Positions 50,374-60,353 of a stretch of DNA of 64,000 nt are shown piece by piece. Within the stretch, counting starts at the first letter, position 1. Every line of letters begins with the position of its first letter. The position numbers were made by a program, and so were the translations under genes. Under the pieces are notes generated by a model. It was not told the DNA's origin and made no database searches. It saw only the letters and a program-made list of their open reading frames with translations. The DNA comes from Arthrobacter sp. SX1312 (GTDB lineage Bacteria > Actinomycetota > Actinomycetes > Actinomycetales > Micrococcaceae), in the NCBI RefSeq assembly GCF_002929295.1, contig NZ_PJIM01000002.1, positions 80,091 to 144,090 of the forward strand, read 5' to 3'.

Positions 50374-53210
50374 GTGTTGCGCATCCCCGCGGCGACGCCG
50401 TTGATGGTGATCAGCATCGCGCGCTGGAGCGGCCCGTCGGGCTGCCCGCCGTCGGCCTCGGACCGCACACGGCGCAGCAGTTCCACCTGGAGGTAGGAGA
50501 TCGGGTCGAGGTACTGGTCGCGCACCGCGAGGGAGCGCTTGAGGACCGGCTGGTTGTCGAGCAGTTCGCGTTCGCCCGTCAGCTGCCTGATCTCGGCGAG
50601 CGTGAGTTCGTACTCCTCCCGGATGACCCCGAACAGGTGCTGCAGGTCGTCCGGCACGAGGGCCTCGACGTAGTGCGCGGCGATCTCCAGGTCCGTCTTC
50701 GCGAGGGTCATCTCCACGTTCGACACCACGGTGCGGAAGAAGTGCCAGCGCTCCAGCATCTCCGCGAGCAGTCCCTCATGGCCTGCCTCCCGCGCAGCGC
50801 GCAGTCCGGAGCCGACGCCGAACCAGCCGGGGACGATCTGCCGGGACTGCGTCCAGCCGAAGACCCACGGGATGGCGCGGAGCCCACCGAGGCCGCTGCC
50901 CGAATCCGGCCGCTTGGCGGGACGCGAACCGATGTTGAGCGAGCCGAGCTGCTCCACGGGCGTGGAGGCGAGGAAGTACGCCGGAAGGTCCTCGTGGTCG
51001 ATCAGCGAGCGGTAGCGGGCGAACGCGGCGTCCGACACCGTCTCCATCACCTCCGCCCAGCGATCCCGCTCGTCGTCCGACGAGCGGGGCGTGCGGTGCA
51101 GTGCGGAACCCTGCATGACCGCGGCCAGGGACAGCTCGAGGTTCTCCCGGGCGAGGGCGGGCAGCGAGTACTTGTCACTGATGACCTCGCCCTGCTCGGT
51201 GAACTTGATCTCGCCCTCGAGGACACCGTTGGGCTGGGCGACGATGGCGTCGTACGTCGGTCCGCCACCCCGGCCCACGGAACCGCCGCGGCCGTGGAAC
51301 AGGCGAAGCCCCACCCCGTGCTTCGCGGCGACGTCACGGAGGAGCCGCTGCGTCTTGTGGATCTCCCAGAGGCTCGTGAGCACGCCCGATTCCTTGTTGG
51401 AGTCCGAATAACCGAGCATCACCTCCTGCACGTCACCGCGCAGGCGCACCACCTCCCGGTACGTGGGATCGGACAGGAGCGTGTCCACGATCCGGGCGGA
51501 GACCCGCAACTCGTCGACCGTCTCCAGGAGCGGCGCGAAGCCGATCTTCGCGAACGCGCCGGAGTCGGCGCCCCCGGAGCCGTTCCCGACGACGTCGACC
51601 AGTCCGGCCTCGCGGGCCAGCACCACCGGGGCGAGCACGTCATCCGCGCCGCGCGTCATGGAGACGATGTAGGTCTCGATGACGTCGGGGCCGTAGGTCT
51701 CGAGTGCGGAGGCGATCTCGCGGAAGACGTCGAACGTGCGGCGTGCGGCGTCGTCGAGGGGAGGGTTCGCCGTCGCCAGCGGACGCCGGGAGGCCAGTTC
51801 GTCCGACAGCGTGCGGAGGCGGTCGGCCCGGGACAGCTCGAGGTAGGGGACCTCCAGCTCGCCGAGCCGGTCGGTCAGCTGGGCGATCACGTCGTGGTGC
51901 ATGTCGGCGTGTTCGCGGATGTCGAGGGTCGCGAGGTGCAGCCCGAAGGACGAGATGACGCGCGACGCGGTGGCCAGGGCGCCGTCCGCGGCGAGGCCCG
52001 CCGCGTGCTCCCGGAGGGAGTCCCCGACGAGCTCGAGATCCGCCAGCACCTGTGCGGTGTCGTTGTAGTCCCGGCCGGGCTCGTGCGCCGAATGGTTCTG
52101 CACCCGCGCGGCGGTGTTGAGGAGCTTGGCCTTCACGCAGGTCAGCTTGAGCCGGTAGGGCTCCTGGGCGTTGAGCTCGAGGATCCGCTTGTCCAGCCGG
52201 GGGAGGTTCGCCAGGTCGCGCTGGATGGATGCCGTCAGCTCCTCGGACGCCGCGACGATCGCGGTCGAGGACGAGAGCGAGGAGATGAGCCGGTCGATGA
52301 AATGGATCGCGATGCGGACGGCCTGCTGGTTCTGGATCTGCAGGATCTCGCGGGTCACGGCCGCGGTGACGTTCGGATTGCCGTCACGGTCGCCGCCGAT
52401 CCACGAGCCGAACCGGAGCGGGGCCCCCTCGGCGGGCAGCGCCACGCCGTGCTCGGCGAGGAGGTCGGAGAGATCCTCGAGCAGTTCGGGCATGGACGTG
52501 GTGAGGATTCCGCCGAGATAGTAGATGGCGTTCCGGGCCTCGTCGATCGGCGTGGGCCGGACCTGCCGCAGTTCGTCCGTCTGCCAGATCAGGTCGATGA
52601 CCTCGGCGAGCCGTCGGTCCTGACGGCGTCGGCGCTGGGAGCCCTCCGGCGTGGCCTCGGCGAGGATGTCCGACAGGAGGCGGAGCTTGTCCAGGACCGA
52701 CCGCCGCGACGCCTCGGTGGGGTGCGCCGTGAAGACGGGGCGCACGTCGAGGGAGGCGACGACGCCGGCGAGCGCGGCGGGACCGGCGTCGGATGCGATG
52801 CGGGAGACGGTCTGCGCGAGCCAGCCGTCCTCCTCGGGCCGTGCGCGCAGGCCGCGCACGCGGTGGACCTGCTCCGCGGCGTTGGCCAGGTGGAAGTAGG
52901 CGGCGAAGGCCCGCACCAGGTCCGTCGCCTGGTCGATGGGCAGGTCCGCGAGCAGCTCGCGCACGCGACCGGCCAGCTCCGCGCGCTCACCGGCGTCGCT
53001 GACGCTGCCCGATTCCTTGGACTGCTTCGTGAGCAGGCGGACGCGTTCCACGAGGTCCAGCAGCTCCTGCCCGTGCTGCCGCACGAGGGATTCGCCCAGC
53101 AGGGTGCTGACACGCCGCACGTCGGCCCGGAGTTCGGCACTGACGTCTCCTCCCGCATCGCCGAGCCGGTCGCCGGCGGGTGGGGCTGTCACTTCGAGGG
53201 GCACTGTCAC
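50367..53210 (-). CDS. ppc: Phosphoenolpyruvate carboxylase
   Basis: A 947-aa enzyme adding bicarbonate to phosphoenolpyruvate to form oxaloacetate and replenish the TCA cycle. Signatures are [16 protein letters not shown] (catalytic His), [44 protein letters not shown], and the invariant C-terminal region ending [14 protein letters not shown]. The length is normal. The start is GTG 53210 ([11 protein letters not shown]). The 152 bases upstream to the DUF202 genes hold no gene. Confidence 0.96.
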   Translation of the reverse strand: MTVPLEVTAPPAGDRLGDAGGDVSAELRADVRRVSTLLGESLVRQHGQELLDLVERVRLLTKQSKESGSVSDAGERAELAGRVRELLADLPIDQATDLVRAFAAYFHLANAAEQVHRVRGLRARPEEDGWLAQTVSRIASDAGPAALAGVVASLDVRPVFTAHPTEASRRSVLDKLRLLSDILAEATPEGSQRRRRQDRRLAEVIDLIWQTDELRQVRPTPIDEARNAIYYLGGILTTSMPELLEDLSDLLAEHGVALPAEGAPLRFGSWIGGDRDGNPNVTAAVTREILQIQNQQAVRIAIHFIDRLISSLSSSTAIVAASEELTASIQRDLANLPRLDKRILELNAQEPYRLKLTCVKAKLLNTAARVQNHSAHEPGRDYNDTAQVLADLELVGDSLREHAAGLAADGALATASRVISSFGLHLATLDIREHADMHHDVIAQLTDRLGELEVPYLELSRADRLRTLSDELASRRPLATANPPLDDAARRTFDVFREIASALETYGPDVIETYIVSMTRGADDVLAPVVLAREAGLVDVVGNGSGGADSGAFAKIGFAPLLETVDELRVSARIVDTLLSDPTYREVVRLRGDVQEVMLGYSDSNKESGVLTSLWEIHKTQRLLRDVAAKHGVGLRLFHGRGGSVGRGGGPTYDAIVAQPNGVLEGEIKFTEQGEVISDKYSLPALARENLELSLAAVMQGSALHRTPRSSDDERDRWAEVMETVSDAAFARYRSLIDHEDLPAYFLASTPVEQLGSLNIGSRPAKRPDSGSGLGGLRAIPWVFGWTQSRQIVPGWFGVGSGLRAAREAGHEGLLAEMLERWHFFRTVVSNVEMTLAKTDLEIAAHYVEALVPDDLQHLFGVIREEYELTLAEIRQLTGERELLDNQPVLKRSLAVRDQYLDPISYLQVELLRRVRSEADGGQPDGPLQRAMLITINGVAAGMRNTG

Positions 53211-53362
53211 AACGGCCTGCTTTCAGGTCACGGAAAACGGGCGTATACGGCACTGGATACGACGGATGATGGTCGGATTTTACCCGGCGATGTGGCGCCG
53301 ACCTCACCCGGTCCGTCATGTGAAGCGGCCCCGGCCGGTGCACCCTGCCTCATGCCCGGCGA

Positions 53363-53716
53363 TCAGCGCAGGGGCAGGGCGACGACGACGACGAGTGCCA
53401 GCGCACCGAGCAGCGCCACGGCGGCCGTTGTCCCCAGGACGCCGACGACGTCGGCCTCGATCCGCCCGACGCGGATCCCGCGGGCGCTGCGCCGGTAGCG
53501 ACGGGCCTGCCCGGCGGTGATGGCCAGGGCCGTCGCGGCGGTCAGCAGGGTCAGCCCGAGGGGGAACCAGCCGTAGCGGGGCACCCAGCGGAGCAGGAGG
53601 ACGCCGGCGACGACCAGCGCGAGCATGGTGCGGTTCCAGGCCAGCGTCGTCCGTTCGGGCTGTAGCCCGGGATCGGCGTGTGGTCTCGGGACCGGGTCCT
53701 CCTGCGGCGTGTGCAC
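53363..53716 (-). CDS. DUF202 membrane protein, second of pair
   Basis: A 117-aa small membrane protein. A Pro-rich N-terminus is followed by the DUF202 hallmark ERTTLAWNRTMLAL and three helices (VVAGVLLLRWV; LGLTLLTAATALAITAG; VALLGALALVVVVALPL). The function of DUF202 is unknown. GTG 53716 lies 2 bases after the stop of the preceding DUF202 gene, so the two are co-translated and probably form a heteromer. Confidence 0.88.
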   Translation of the reverse strand: MHTPQEDPVPRPHADPGLQPERTTLAWNRTMLALVVAGVLLLRWVPRYGWFPLGLTLLTAATALAITAGQARRYRRSARGIRVGRIEADVVGVLGTTAAVALLGALALVVVVALPLR

Positions 53717-53718
53717 GG

Positions 53719-54165
53719 TCAGGCGTTGCCCAGGACCACGACGAGGAACGCTGCGGCGACGAGGGCGCCTCCACCGGCGAGGACGGGGACGAGGATCGAC
53801 AGGGGCAGCGGGGCCTGCCGGCGCATAGCCCGTTCGACGGCGAGCCAGCGGACGCCGGCCGCGACGGCCAGGACCATCGCGAGCAGCAGGAGCACGACGG
53901 CGAGCGCGGTCCGGACCGGGCTCGCGAACGTGTCCGAGGTGAAGGCCTCGACGGCGACGCCCCCGGCGAGGAGCGCGAGCGCCGTCCGGATCCACGCGAG
54001 GAACGTCCGCTCATTGGCGAGGGTGAACCGGGGGTCCGGCTCGGTCCCGCCGCCGAGAATCCGCGCGGACCAGCCCCGGCGGCCGGGGGGCGAGGCGCCT
54101 TCGATCGCGGGTGCGCCGGCTGTCTCCGGGGCGTGTTCGGACGGTTCGTCCCTCGATGACCTCAC
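53719..54165 (-). CDS. DUF202/YidH family membrane protein, first of pair
   Basis: A 148-aa membrane protein. After a ~45-residue polar N-terminus comes the YidH/DUF202 motif ANERTFLAWIRTALALLAGG and three helices in total, ending VLAGGGALVAAAFLVVVLG. E. coli also has two such genes (yidH, yidG) side by side. The start GTG 54165 is set by a TACCAT box 6 bases upstream. Confidence 0.88.
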   Translation of the reverse strand: MRSSRDEPSEHAPETAGAPAIEGASPPGRRGWSARILGGGTEPDPRFTLANERTFLAWIRTALALLAGGVAVEAFTSDTFASPVRTALAVVLLLLAMVLAVAAGVRWLAVERAMRRQAPLPLSILVPVLAGGGALVAAAFLVVVLGNA

Positions 54166-54171
54166 GGCCCC

Positions 54172-54177
54172 ATGGTA
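54172..54177 (-). promoter_or_regulatory. -10 box TACCAT, leaderless promoter of the DUF202 pair
   Basis: On the - strand TACCAT is followed by GGGGCC and GTG 54165. Confidence 0.55.
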
Positions 54178-54328
54178 GGGCCGGCCGACGGCGGCGGGGT
54201 GTCCTGCCGTGCAGTTGGACCTCCGTCCGCCTGCGCCGGTGGTCCTGGACGCAGGGACGTTTTGCCTTTTCACGCCATAGTACGGTTGGCTGGGAAGCCG
54301 CCGATCGCCCCCCACCGTCGAGGTCCAC

Positions 54329-55519
54329 ATGCATCAGCCGCAGGAAGGTCCGACCACCCGGTCGGGCCGAATTCCCGCGACACCCCAGGCCCGACGTCGC
54401 GTCCTGATCGTCGCCACGGGCCGGGATCGCGGTGCACTCGCGGCCGCCCGCGCCTTCCGGCGCGCGGGCTGGTACGTCGGCGTGGGAACCCCCGAGGGTG
54501 GGGGATCGCTCGGCGCGTCGGCTGCCTGTGACACCACGTTCCACGTGCCGCGTCCCCGTGACGGGAGCTCCGGCTTCATCGAGGGTGTCCGTGGAGCGGC
54601 GGAAGCAGGGGCCTTCGACGTGGTCTTCGGCGGAGGGGACGACTGGATGGCAGCCCTCGCCGCCTACCGGTCGCAGATCCCCGTCCCGGTGGCGCACCCG
54701 GACTTCGCCGTCGTCGCGACGGTCCTGGACAAGCTCAGGCTCGCTCAGTTCGCCGGGAAGGCCGGGTTGGCGTCGCCTCACACGGAACTCGCCACGGACG
54801 AGGCCCTTGCGGGCTGGTCCGGGCCGGTGGTCGTGAAATGCAAGGAACACTGGGCGCCCCAGCAGACCCATCCGCTGCGCATCGAGGCCAAGCTGTTCGG
54901 CTCCCCCGCCGCCGCACGACCCCAGGTCGAGAGGATCCGGGCAGCCGGGGCGCAGGCGATCCTGCAGGAGCCGGTCGAGGGGACGCTCGGAGCGCTGATC
55001 GGCGTCTTCCACGGAGGCAGGCTGCTCGGCCGCACCCAGCAGGTGTCGACGCACCTGTGGCCCACCCCCAACGGCGCCTCGGCCCGGGCGTCCACCGTCA
55101 CCGTCGACGAGGTGCTGGTCGGGAAGGTCGAGTCGATGCTCCTCGACATCGGCTGGCACGGCCTCGTCGAACTCCAGTTCCTCACCGGCGACGACGGTGT
55201 CCCCCACCTGATCGACTTCAACGGACGGTTCTACGGCTCGCTCGCGCTGGCCGAGTCCGCGCGGCCCGGCCTGGTGCACAACTGGGCGCTGGCCGCGATC
55301 GGCGCGGAGCCGTCGTCCCTCGCCGACGCGACACCCGGGAAGCGCTACTCGTGGCTCACCGGCGACCTGCGGCGCGCCCGCATCGAACGGCGTCATGGTC
55401 TCCTCCGCGATCTCGCCGACAGCATCCTCTGGTCGACGCGCGCACGCCACAGCATCTGGGATCCCCGCGATATCGGCCCCTCGGTGAGCCTGGCGCTCCG
55501 GCGGTTCCGCCGCCCCTGA
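54329..55519 (+). CDS. ATP-grasp domain protein (carboxylate-amine ligase-like)
   Basis: A 396-aa protein with the ATP-grasp fold: a Rossmann-like preATP domain (VLIVATGRDRGALAAARAFRRAG), an ATP-binding lysine region (PVVVKCKEHWAP), the acyl-phosphate/metal site (GLVELQFLTGDDGVPHLIDFNGRFYGSL, with Glu, Asp and Asn ligands), and a short C-terminal helix bundle. Such enzymes join a carboxylate to an amine via acyl phosphate, or act on envelope sugars. The product is unknown. ATG 54329 has GAGG upstream. It is convergent with a MurJ-like flippase gene 16 bases away, so functional linkage is uncertain. Confidence 0.85.
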   Translation: MHQPQEGPTTRSGRIPATPQARRRVLIVATGRDRGALAAARAFRRAGWYVGVGTPEGGGSLGASAACDTTFHVPRPRDGSSGFIEGVRGAAEAGAFDVVFGGGDDWMAALAAYRSQIPVPVAHPDFAVVATVLDKLRLAQFAGKAGLASPHTELATDEALAGWSGPVVVKCKEHWAPQQTHPLRIEAKLFGSPAAARPQVERIRAAGAQAILQEPVEGTLGALIGVFHGGRLLGRTQQVSTHLWPTPNGASARASTVTVDEVLVGKVESMLLDIGWHGLVELQFLTGDDGVPHLIDFNGRFYGSLALAESARPGLVHNWALAAIGAEPSSLADATPGKRYSWLTGDLRRARIERRHGLLRDLADSILWSTRARHSIWDPRDIGPSVSLALRRFRRP

Positions 55520-55535
55520 GGATCGGCCGGAGCCG

Positions 55536-57053
55536 TCACCGCCGGCGCGCGGCCCTCACCATCTCGAGCGGCACGAGCCGCTCGGGCGCACGCGCGAGGA
55601 CCAGGCCTGCCACGTACACGCCGAGGATCACGGTTCCGACCAGCGTGCCCTGGACGAGCGGGGAGGCGCCGTCGGTCGCCGCCAGGACCGCTGCTCCACC
55701 CAGGCCGGCAGCAGTACCGATCGCCGCGGCGCGCGCCACGAGGGCGAGGGCAGGCCGGACCTCCACCGCCGCGTGCCGGCGCGCGAGGAGCCAGGCGTTC
55801 GCGACGGCGGCGAAGACGAGCGAGGCCGTCGTCGCCAGTGCGATGCCGGCCACGCCCATCACCGGTGCGAGGAGGATGTCACCGACGACGTTGATGACCA
55901 TGGCGGCGAGCGACACGAGGACCGGCGCACGTGAATCACCGAGCGCATAGGACGTGCTGACCATCACCTGCCGGACTCCCATCGCGACGAGCGCGGGTGC
56001 GTACCAGAGGACCGCGACGGCGGTGGTGCCGGCGTCGTCGGCCGTGAACTCCCCGCGTCCGTAGGCGACGAGCGAGAGCGGCAGCGCCGCCACCATCAGC
56101 ACGATAGTCAGCGGTACCAGGATCGTGACGGTGACGGACAGCCCGCGGGACACGAGGCGCCTGACCTCCTGCACGTTGCCGGCGGCCGCCCCGAGCGCCG
56201 GATAGAGCGGCACGAGAAGGGAGGCGATGAGCAGGGTCTCCGGCAGGTTGACGAGGCGCCAGCCGTAGGACAGGGCCGTGATGGCGCCGTCGCCCAGGGT
56301 CGATCCGACCGCCCGGTCGACCAGCGAATTCACGTTGGCGATCGCACTTCCCACCAGCAGCGGCGGCATGAGCCGCGCGATCTCCACGAACCCCGGGTGC
56401 CGCACCTCCCACCGGGGCCGGACGCGCAGACCGAGTGCGTGCAGGGGTGGCAGCTGCAGCGCCAGTCGCGCAGCGGATCCGATCACGAAGCCGACGGCGA
56501 GCGCCTGGATCCCGTACTGCGGGCCGAACAGTCCGGCCGCCCCGATCATGATGATGTTGAACGGCACCCCCTGCAGCGAGGACCAGACCACCCTGCCGTG
56601 GGCCTGCGCGACGGCAGCCAGGAGGTCGGTGCCGGCGATCAGGACGGTCGCCAGCAGCACGATCCTGGTCAGGGTGACGGTGAGTTCTGCCTGTTCGCCC
56701 TCGAACCCGGGCGCCAGCACCGCCGTCACGGGGGCGGCGAGGATCCCCACGACGACGGCACCCAGCCCGAGAACCACCATGGTCACGGTGATGGCGGTGT
56801 CGAAGCTGCGGTGCCCGCGGCAGCGCGGACCCTCGGCGGCGACCTCGCGCGCGATGACGGGGGTGACGGAGCGGGCCATGGCGTAGGCCACCAGACCCAG
56901 CACGACGTTCATGAGTCCCTGCGCCACCAGGTAGGCGTCGAGGGACGGCCCCGCGCCGTAGACCGCGGCGATGACGACGTCGCGCACGAAACCGAAGACC
57001 GTGGAGACGGCCGTCAGGGCGGTCACCACGACGGCGGCACGCGAGACGCTCAC
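55536..57053 (-). CDS. MurJ/MviN-like lipid-linked intermediate flippase
   Basis: A 505-aa polytopic protein with ~14 helices of the MOP superfamily. The opening helix STVFGFVRDVVIAAVYGAGPSLDAYLVA has the FxRDxxxAxxxGAG pattern of MurJ, and NVNSLVDRAVGSTL and GWRLVNLPETLLIASLLVPLYP are further family segments. MurJ exports lipid II. This may be the essential copy or a paralogue for another glycan; without the mviN-trx context typical of actinobacteria I prefer paralogue. GTG 57053 is chosen because GGGAGG lies exactly 7 bases upstream; ATG 57074 is the alternative and adds 7 residues. Confidence 0.85.
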   Translation of the reverse strand: MSVSRAAVVVTALTAVSTVFGFVRDVVIAAVYGAGPSLDAYLVAQGLMNVVLGLVAYAMARSVTPVIAREVAAEGPRCRGHRSFDTAITVTMVVLGLGAVVVGILAAPVTAVLAPGFEGEQAELTVTLTRIVLLATVLIAGTDLLAAVAQAHGRVVWSSLQGVPFNIIMIGAAGLFGPQYGIQALAVGFVIGSAARLALQLPPLHALGLRVRPRWEVRHPGFVEIARLMPPLLVGSAIANVNSLVDRAVGSTLGDGAITALSYGWRLVNLPETLLIASLLVPLYPALGAAAGNVQEVRRLVSRGLSVTVTILVPLTIVLMVAALPLSLVAYGRGEFTADDAGTTAVAVLWYAPALVAMGVRQVMVSTSYALGDSRAPVLVSLAAMVINVVGDILLAPVMGVAGIALATTASLVFAAVANAWLLARRHAAVEVRPALALVARAAAIGTAAGLGGAAVLAATDGASPLVQGTLVGTVILGVYVAGLVLARAPERLVPLEMVRAARRR

Positions 57054-57181
57054 CCGACCGCCTCCCGATGTCATGCCCAGCCAGAACCTCGATCATTCAA
57101 GCATGACGGCCGTCTGGAGGGCGAAACGGGCGATCCCCGACCCCGCCATCGATCAGGTGCGGGCACGGAGTCGGCTGCGGG

Positions 57182-58345
57182 TCAGGCGAAAGCGGAGATG
57201 CCCGTCAGCGCCCTGCCCACGATCAGGCTGTTGATCTCGTAGGACCCCTCGTAGGTGTAGACGGCCTCCGCGTCGGCGAAGATCTTCGCCATGGAGAAGT
57301 CCGTCACGATCCCGTTCCCGCCGAGGATTCCCCGCCCGAGTGCCACCGTCTCGCGCATCCGGGCCGTCGTGAAGGACTTGGCGAAGGCGGCCTGCGGCAT
57401 GTCGGACGCGCCCTGCTCCTGCAGCTGGGCGATGCGGGTCATGACCCCGAGGCTCGCCGTCGTGTTGCCCATCATCGTGACGAGCTGGTCCTGGACGAGC
57501 TGGAAACCCGCGATCGGCCGGCCGAACTGGTGCCGCTCCACGGCGTACTGCCGGGCGACGTCGAACGCGGCCAGTTGCTGGCCGACGGCCTGCCAGCCGA
57601 CGAGGATCCGGGACCCCAGCAGGAGCTGCCGCGTGTCGTCGAAGGACGCGATGCCGGCGAAACGGTCGGCCTCGTCGACGCGCACGTCGGTCAGCGTGAT
57701 GTCCGCGTTCTGGACCGTCCGGAGCGCGGTCTTGTTCGCGATGACGGTGCGCGTCACCCCGGGCAGCGTCGCGTCGAGGATGAAGCCCCGCACGCCCCCC
57801 GTCTCCGTATCCCGCGCCCACAGGAGCATGTAGTCGCAGAACGTCCCGTTGCCGATCCACCGCTTGGCACCGTTGAGCACCCAGGTGTCGCCGTCGCGCG
57901 TGGCGGTGGTCGCCATGCCGCCGGCGACGTCGGAGCCGTGCAGCGGCTCGGTGAGCGCGAACGCCCCCGTGATCGTCAGGTCCATGGCGTCCTGCAGGAG
58001 CCGCGCCTTCTGCTCCGCGCTGCCGAACAGGTGCAGGGCCTCGACGAAGAGGTCGTGGTGGACCATGAAGAACGTCGCGATCGAGGTGTCCGCGCGGGTC
58101 ATCTCCGCGATCACGAGGCCGCTGAACAGATGGCTGTAGCCCTGCTGCACCGGCGTGCTGAGCTGCAGGTCCGCGAGCTTCGGCAGGAGCTCGTGCGGGA
58201 ACTCGGCCCGGTTCCACCAGTCGACGGCGCGCGGCGAGACCTCCTTGTCCAGGAAGTCCCGGACGTCCTGCAGTTTCGAGCGCTCGCGGGCGGGGAGGAA
58301 GGATTCGAAGCCGAGGAAATCGGCGGTGGGCAGCTGGCTCATCAT
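57182..58345 (-). CDS. Acyl-CoA dehydrogenase
   Basis: A 387-aa flavoenzyme oxidising acyl-CoA at C2-C3. Signatures are TGAFALTEPLHGSDVAGG (flavin/substrate loop), the mid-domain RWIGNGTFCDYMLLWAR, QLVQDQLVTMMGNTTASL, and the C-terminal YEGSYEINSLIVGRALTG with the catalytic Glu in the glutaryl-CoA dehydrogenase position. This puts it near the glutaryl-CoA dehydrogenase branch, though decarboxylation cannot be assured. ATG 58345 has AAGGA 9 bases upstream. It lies 39 bases after the short-chain dehydrogenase gene on the same strand, forming a beta-oxidation-type operon. Confidence 0.92.
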   Translation of the reverse strand: MMSQLPTADFLGFESFLPARERSKLQDVRDFLDKEVSPRAVDWWNRAEFPHELLPKLADLQLSTPVQQGYSHLFSGLVIAEMTRADTSIATFFMVHHDLFVEALHLFGSAEQKARLLQDAMDLTITGAFALTEPLHGSDVAGGMATTATRDGDTWVLNGAKRWIGNGTFCDYMLLWARDTETGGVRGFILDATLPGVTRTVIANKTALRTVQNADITLTDVRVDEADRFAGIASFDDTRQLLLGSRILVGWQAVGQQLAAFDVARQYAVERHQFGRPIAGFQLVQDQLVTMMGNTTASLGVMTRIAQLQEQGASDMPQAAFAKSFTTARMRETVALGRGILGGNGIVTDFSMAKIFADAEAVYTYEGSYEINSLIVGRALTGISAFA

Positions 58346-58384
58346 CGAGCCGTCCTTTCGATCGAGCTGAGACCGGGAGCGGCG

Positions 58385-59170
58385 CTATCTCGGCGCCATG
58401 CGGATGGCACCGTCGAGGCGGATCGTCTCACCGTTGAGCATCTGGTTCCCGACGATGTGTGCCGCGAGCGCCGCGTACTCGACGGGCTTGCCGAGCCGGG
58501 ACGGGTGCGGTACCTGGGCGCCGAGGGAATCCTGGGCCTCCTGCGGCAACCCGGCCATCATGGGCGTCTCGAAGATCCCGGGGGCGATGGTGACCACGCG
58601 GATCAGGGACCGCGCGAGTTCACGCGCGAGGGGCAGCGTCATCGCCGCGACCCCGCCCTTCGACGCGGCGTAGGCCGGCTGTCCGATCTGGCCGTCGAAC
58701 GCCGCGACGGACGCGGTGTTGATGATGACGCCGCGCTCGTCCGAGCCCCCGAGGCCCCGGACGGTGGGGGTGGCGGCCATGGCTTCGGCGGCGAGCCGGA
58801 CGACGTTGAAGGTGCCCACGAGGTTGACGGTGATGACCCGGGTGAACTGTTCGAGCGGCAGGACGCCGTCGCGCCCGAGGACCTTGCCGGGTGTGGCGAT
58901 CCCGGCGCAGTTGACCACGATCCGCAGCGGGCCGAGGCCTGCGGCGGCGTCCACGGCGGCCTGGACCTGGGCGGGATCGGCGACGTCGGCGGCGACGAAG
59001 CGCACGCGCTCGCCGCTCGGGTCCAGCTCCGCGGCAGCGTCGGCGCCGGCGGACTGCGGCAGATCCACGAGGACCACCGCCGCGCCGTCGTCGACCAGCC
59101 GGCGGGCCGTGGCGAGCCCGAGCCCGGAGGCGCCACCGGTGACGAGGGCCACTGCTCCCCTGATGTCCAT
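58385..59170 (-). CDS. SDR-family 3-hydroxyacyl-CoA dehydrogenase (HSD17B10-like)
   Basis: A 261-aa short-chain dehydrogenase with NAD motif [16 protein letters not shown], catalytic YAASKGG (Tyr, Lys), and an acidic residue at the end of beta-2 (VLVDLP) favouring NAD. The sequence pattern ([18 protein letters not shown]) matches type 2 3-hydroxyacyl-CoA dehydrogenase. Together with the following acyl-CoA dehydrogenase it could serve fatty-acid or branched-chain amino-acid catabolism. ATG 59170 has AAGGA 7 bases upstream; the longer frame lacks support. Confidence 0.92.
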   Translation of the reverse strand: MDIRGAVALVTGGASGLGLATARRLVDDGAAVVLVDLPQSAGADAAAELDPSGERVRFVAADVADPAQVQAAVDAAAGLGPLRIVVNCAGIATPGKVLGRDGVLPLEQFTRVITVNLVGTFNVVRLAAEAMAATPTVRGLGGSDERGVIINTASVAAFDGQIGQPAYAASKGGVAAMTLPLARELARSLIRVVTIAPGIFETPMMAGLPQEAQDSLGAQVPHPSRLGKPVEYAALAAHIVGNQMLNGETIRLDGAIRMAPR

Positions 59171-59303
59171 GCCTGGTCCTTCCGCATTCGATGGACCGCC
59201 GTTGGTCCATCCACGCGCCCAGCGTACTGTGACGTGGCCCACTGCGCACCTGGCGGAGGATCTGCTGCGCATCCTGCCCAATCCGGCAGTACTCCGGCAT
59301 GAC

Positions 59304-59309
59304 TAGGGT
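59304..59309 (+). promoter_or_regulatory. -10 box TAGGGT, leaderless promoter of GH76 gene
   Basis: TAGGGT is followed by 6 bases and ATG 59316. Confidence 0.55.
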
Positions 59310-59315
59310 GGTCAC

Positions 59316-60341
59316 ATGCCCATTCCCGACCACGCGGCCGCCGCCGCTGCCCGAAGCGTCCGGCACCTGTTCGCCCGGCGGAGCCTGCGGGTGCCGGGGA
59401 CGCGCCTCGCGGCGGTCGCCTTCCCGGCACCGACCAGTCCCCGGAGCCACTGGCACTACTGGTGGCAGGCGCACTACCTCGACTGCCTGCTGGACGAGCA
59501 CCAGCGCGATGCCGGGTCGGGCGCGCTGCTCGAGGCCCGGAAGCTGGCCCGCGGCATCTGGCTGAGGAACGGCGGCCGGTGGCGCAACGCCTACTACGAC
59601 GACATGGCCTGGCTCGCGCTCGCCCTGCAGCGCCTGGACGCGCTGGACGGACGGAGCCGTCCGCGGCGCGGCGTGCGGGTGCTGGGTGACGCGCTCCGTT
59701 CGGCGCACACCCCGGACCTCGGCGGCGGCGTCTACTGGAACACCACGCGCGACTACAAGAACACGCCGAGCACGGCCCCCGCGGCCCTCTTCTTCGCACG
59801 GGCAGGAGAGACCGGGCGGGCGCAGGAGCTGCTCGACTGGCTGAGGGATCGCCTGTTCGACGCCACGAGCGGCCTCTACCTCGACGGCGTCAAGGCCGAC
59901 GGCCGGGTGGAGCGCTCGCTGCACACGTACAACCAGGGCACGGTGCTCGGCGCGCTGGTCGCCGTCGGCGGACCGGCCGGGCTGCGGCACGCGGCGGACC
60001 TCGCCGCAGCGGTGGCCAGGGAGGTCGCCGACGGCGACGGCGTGCTGCCGCTGGCGGGCACGGGCGACGCCGGTCTGTTCACCGGGATCCTGGCGCGCTA
60101 CCTCGCACAGGCCGCCGCGGCGGAGATCGGCGCGGCGCCGGCCACGGAGGCCCGGACCGTGCTCGCCGCGACGGCGGAGCATGTCTGGTCCGGCCGCCGC
60201 ACGGACGCTTCCGGGATGCTCGTCTTCCCGCCGCGGCAGGACGGACCGGTCAGCCTGTCCTCCCAGCTCCAGGCCTGGATGATCCTCGAGGCAGCGAGCA
60301 CGAGCCGCGCACAGGAGAGGAAGGCCCATCACCCCGGGTGA
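59316..60341 (+). CDS. Glycoside hydrolase family 76-like protein (cytosolic)
   Basis: A 341-aa alpha/alpha-barrel protein. Segments HWHYWWQAHYLDCLLDE and NAYYDDMAWLALALQRLD, with the adjacent Asp pair used as nucleophile and acid in alpha-1,6-mannanases, identify GH76. GGVYWNTTRDYKNTPSTAPA and SLHTYNQGTVLGALVA match later core helices. No signal peptide is present, unlike secreted GH76 mannanases, so it may act inside the cell. It is followed 12 bases later by a saccharopine-dehydrogenase-like gene, probably in one operon. Confidence 0.85.
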   Translation: MPIPDHAAAAAARSVRHLFARRSLRVPGTRLAAVAFPAPTSPRSHWHYWWQAHYLDCLLDEHQRDAGSGALLEARKLARGIWLRNGGRWRNAYYDDMAWLALALQRLDALDGRSRPRRGVRVLGDALRSAHTPDLGGGVYWNTTRDYKNTPSTAPAALFFARAGETGRAQELLDWLRDRLFDATSGLYLDGVKADGRVERSLHTYNQGTVLGALVAVGGPAGLRHAADLAAAVAREVADGDGVLPLAGTGDAGLFTGILARYLAQAAAAEIGAAPATEARTVLAATAEHVWSGRRTDASGMLVFPPRQDGPVSLSSQLQAWMILEAASTSRAQERKAHHPG

Positions 60342-60353
60342 CAGACTGCTCGC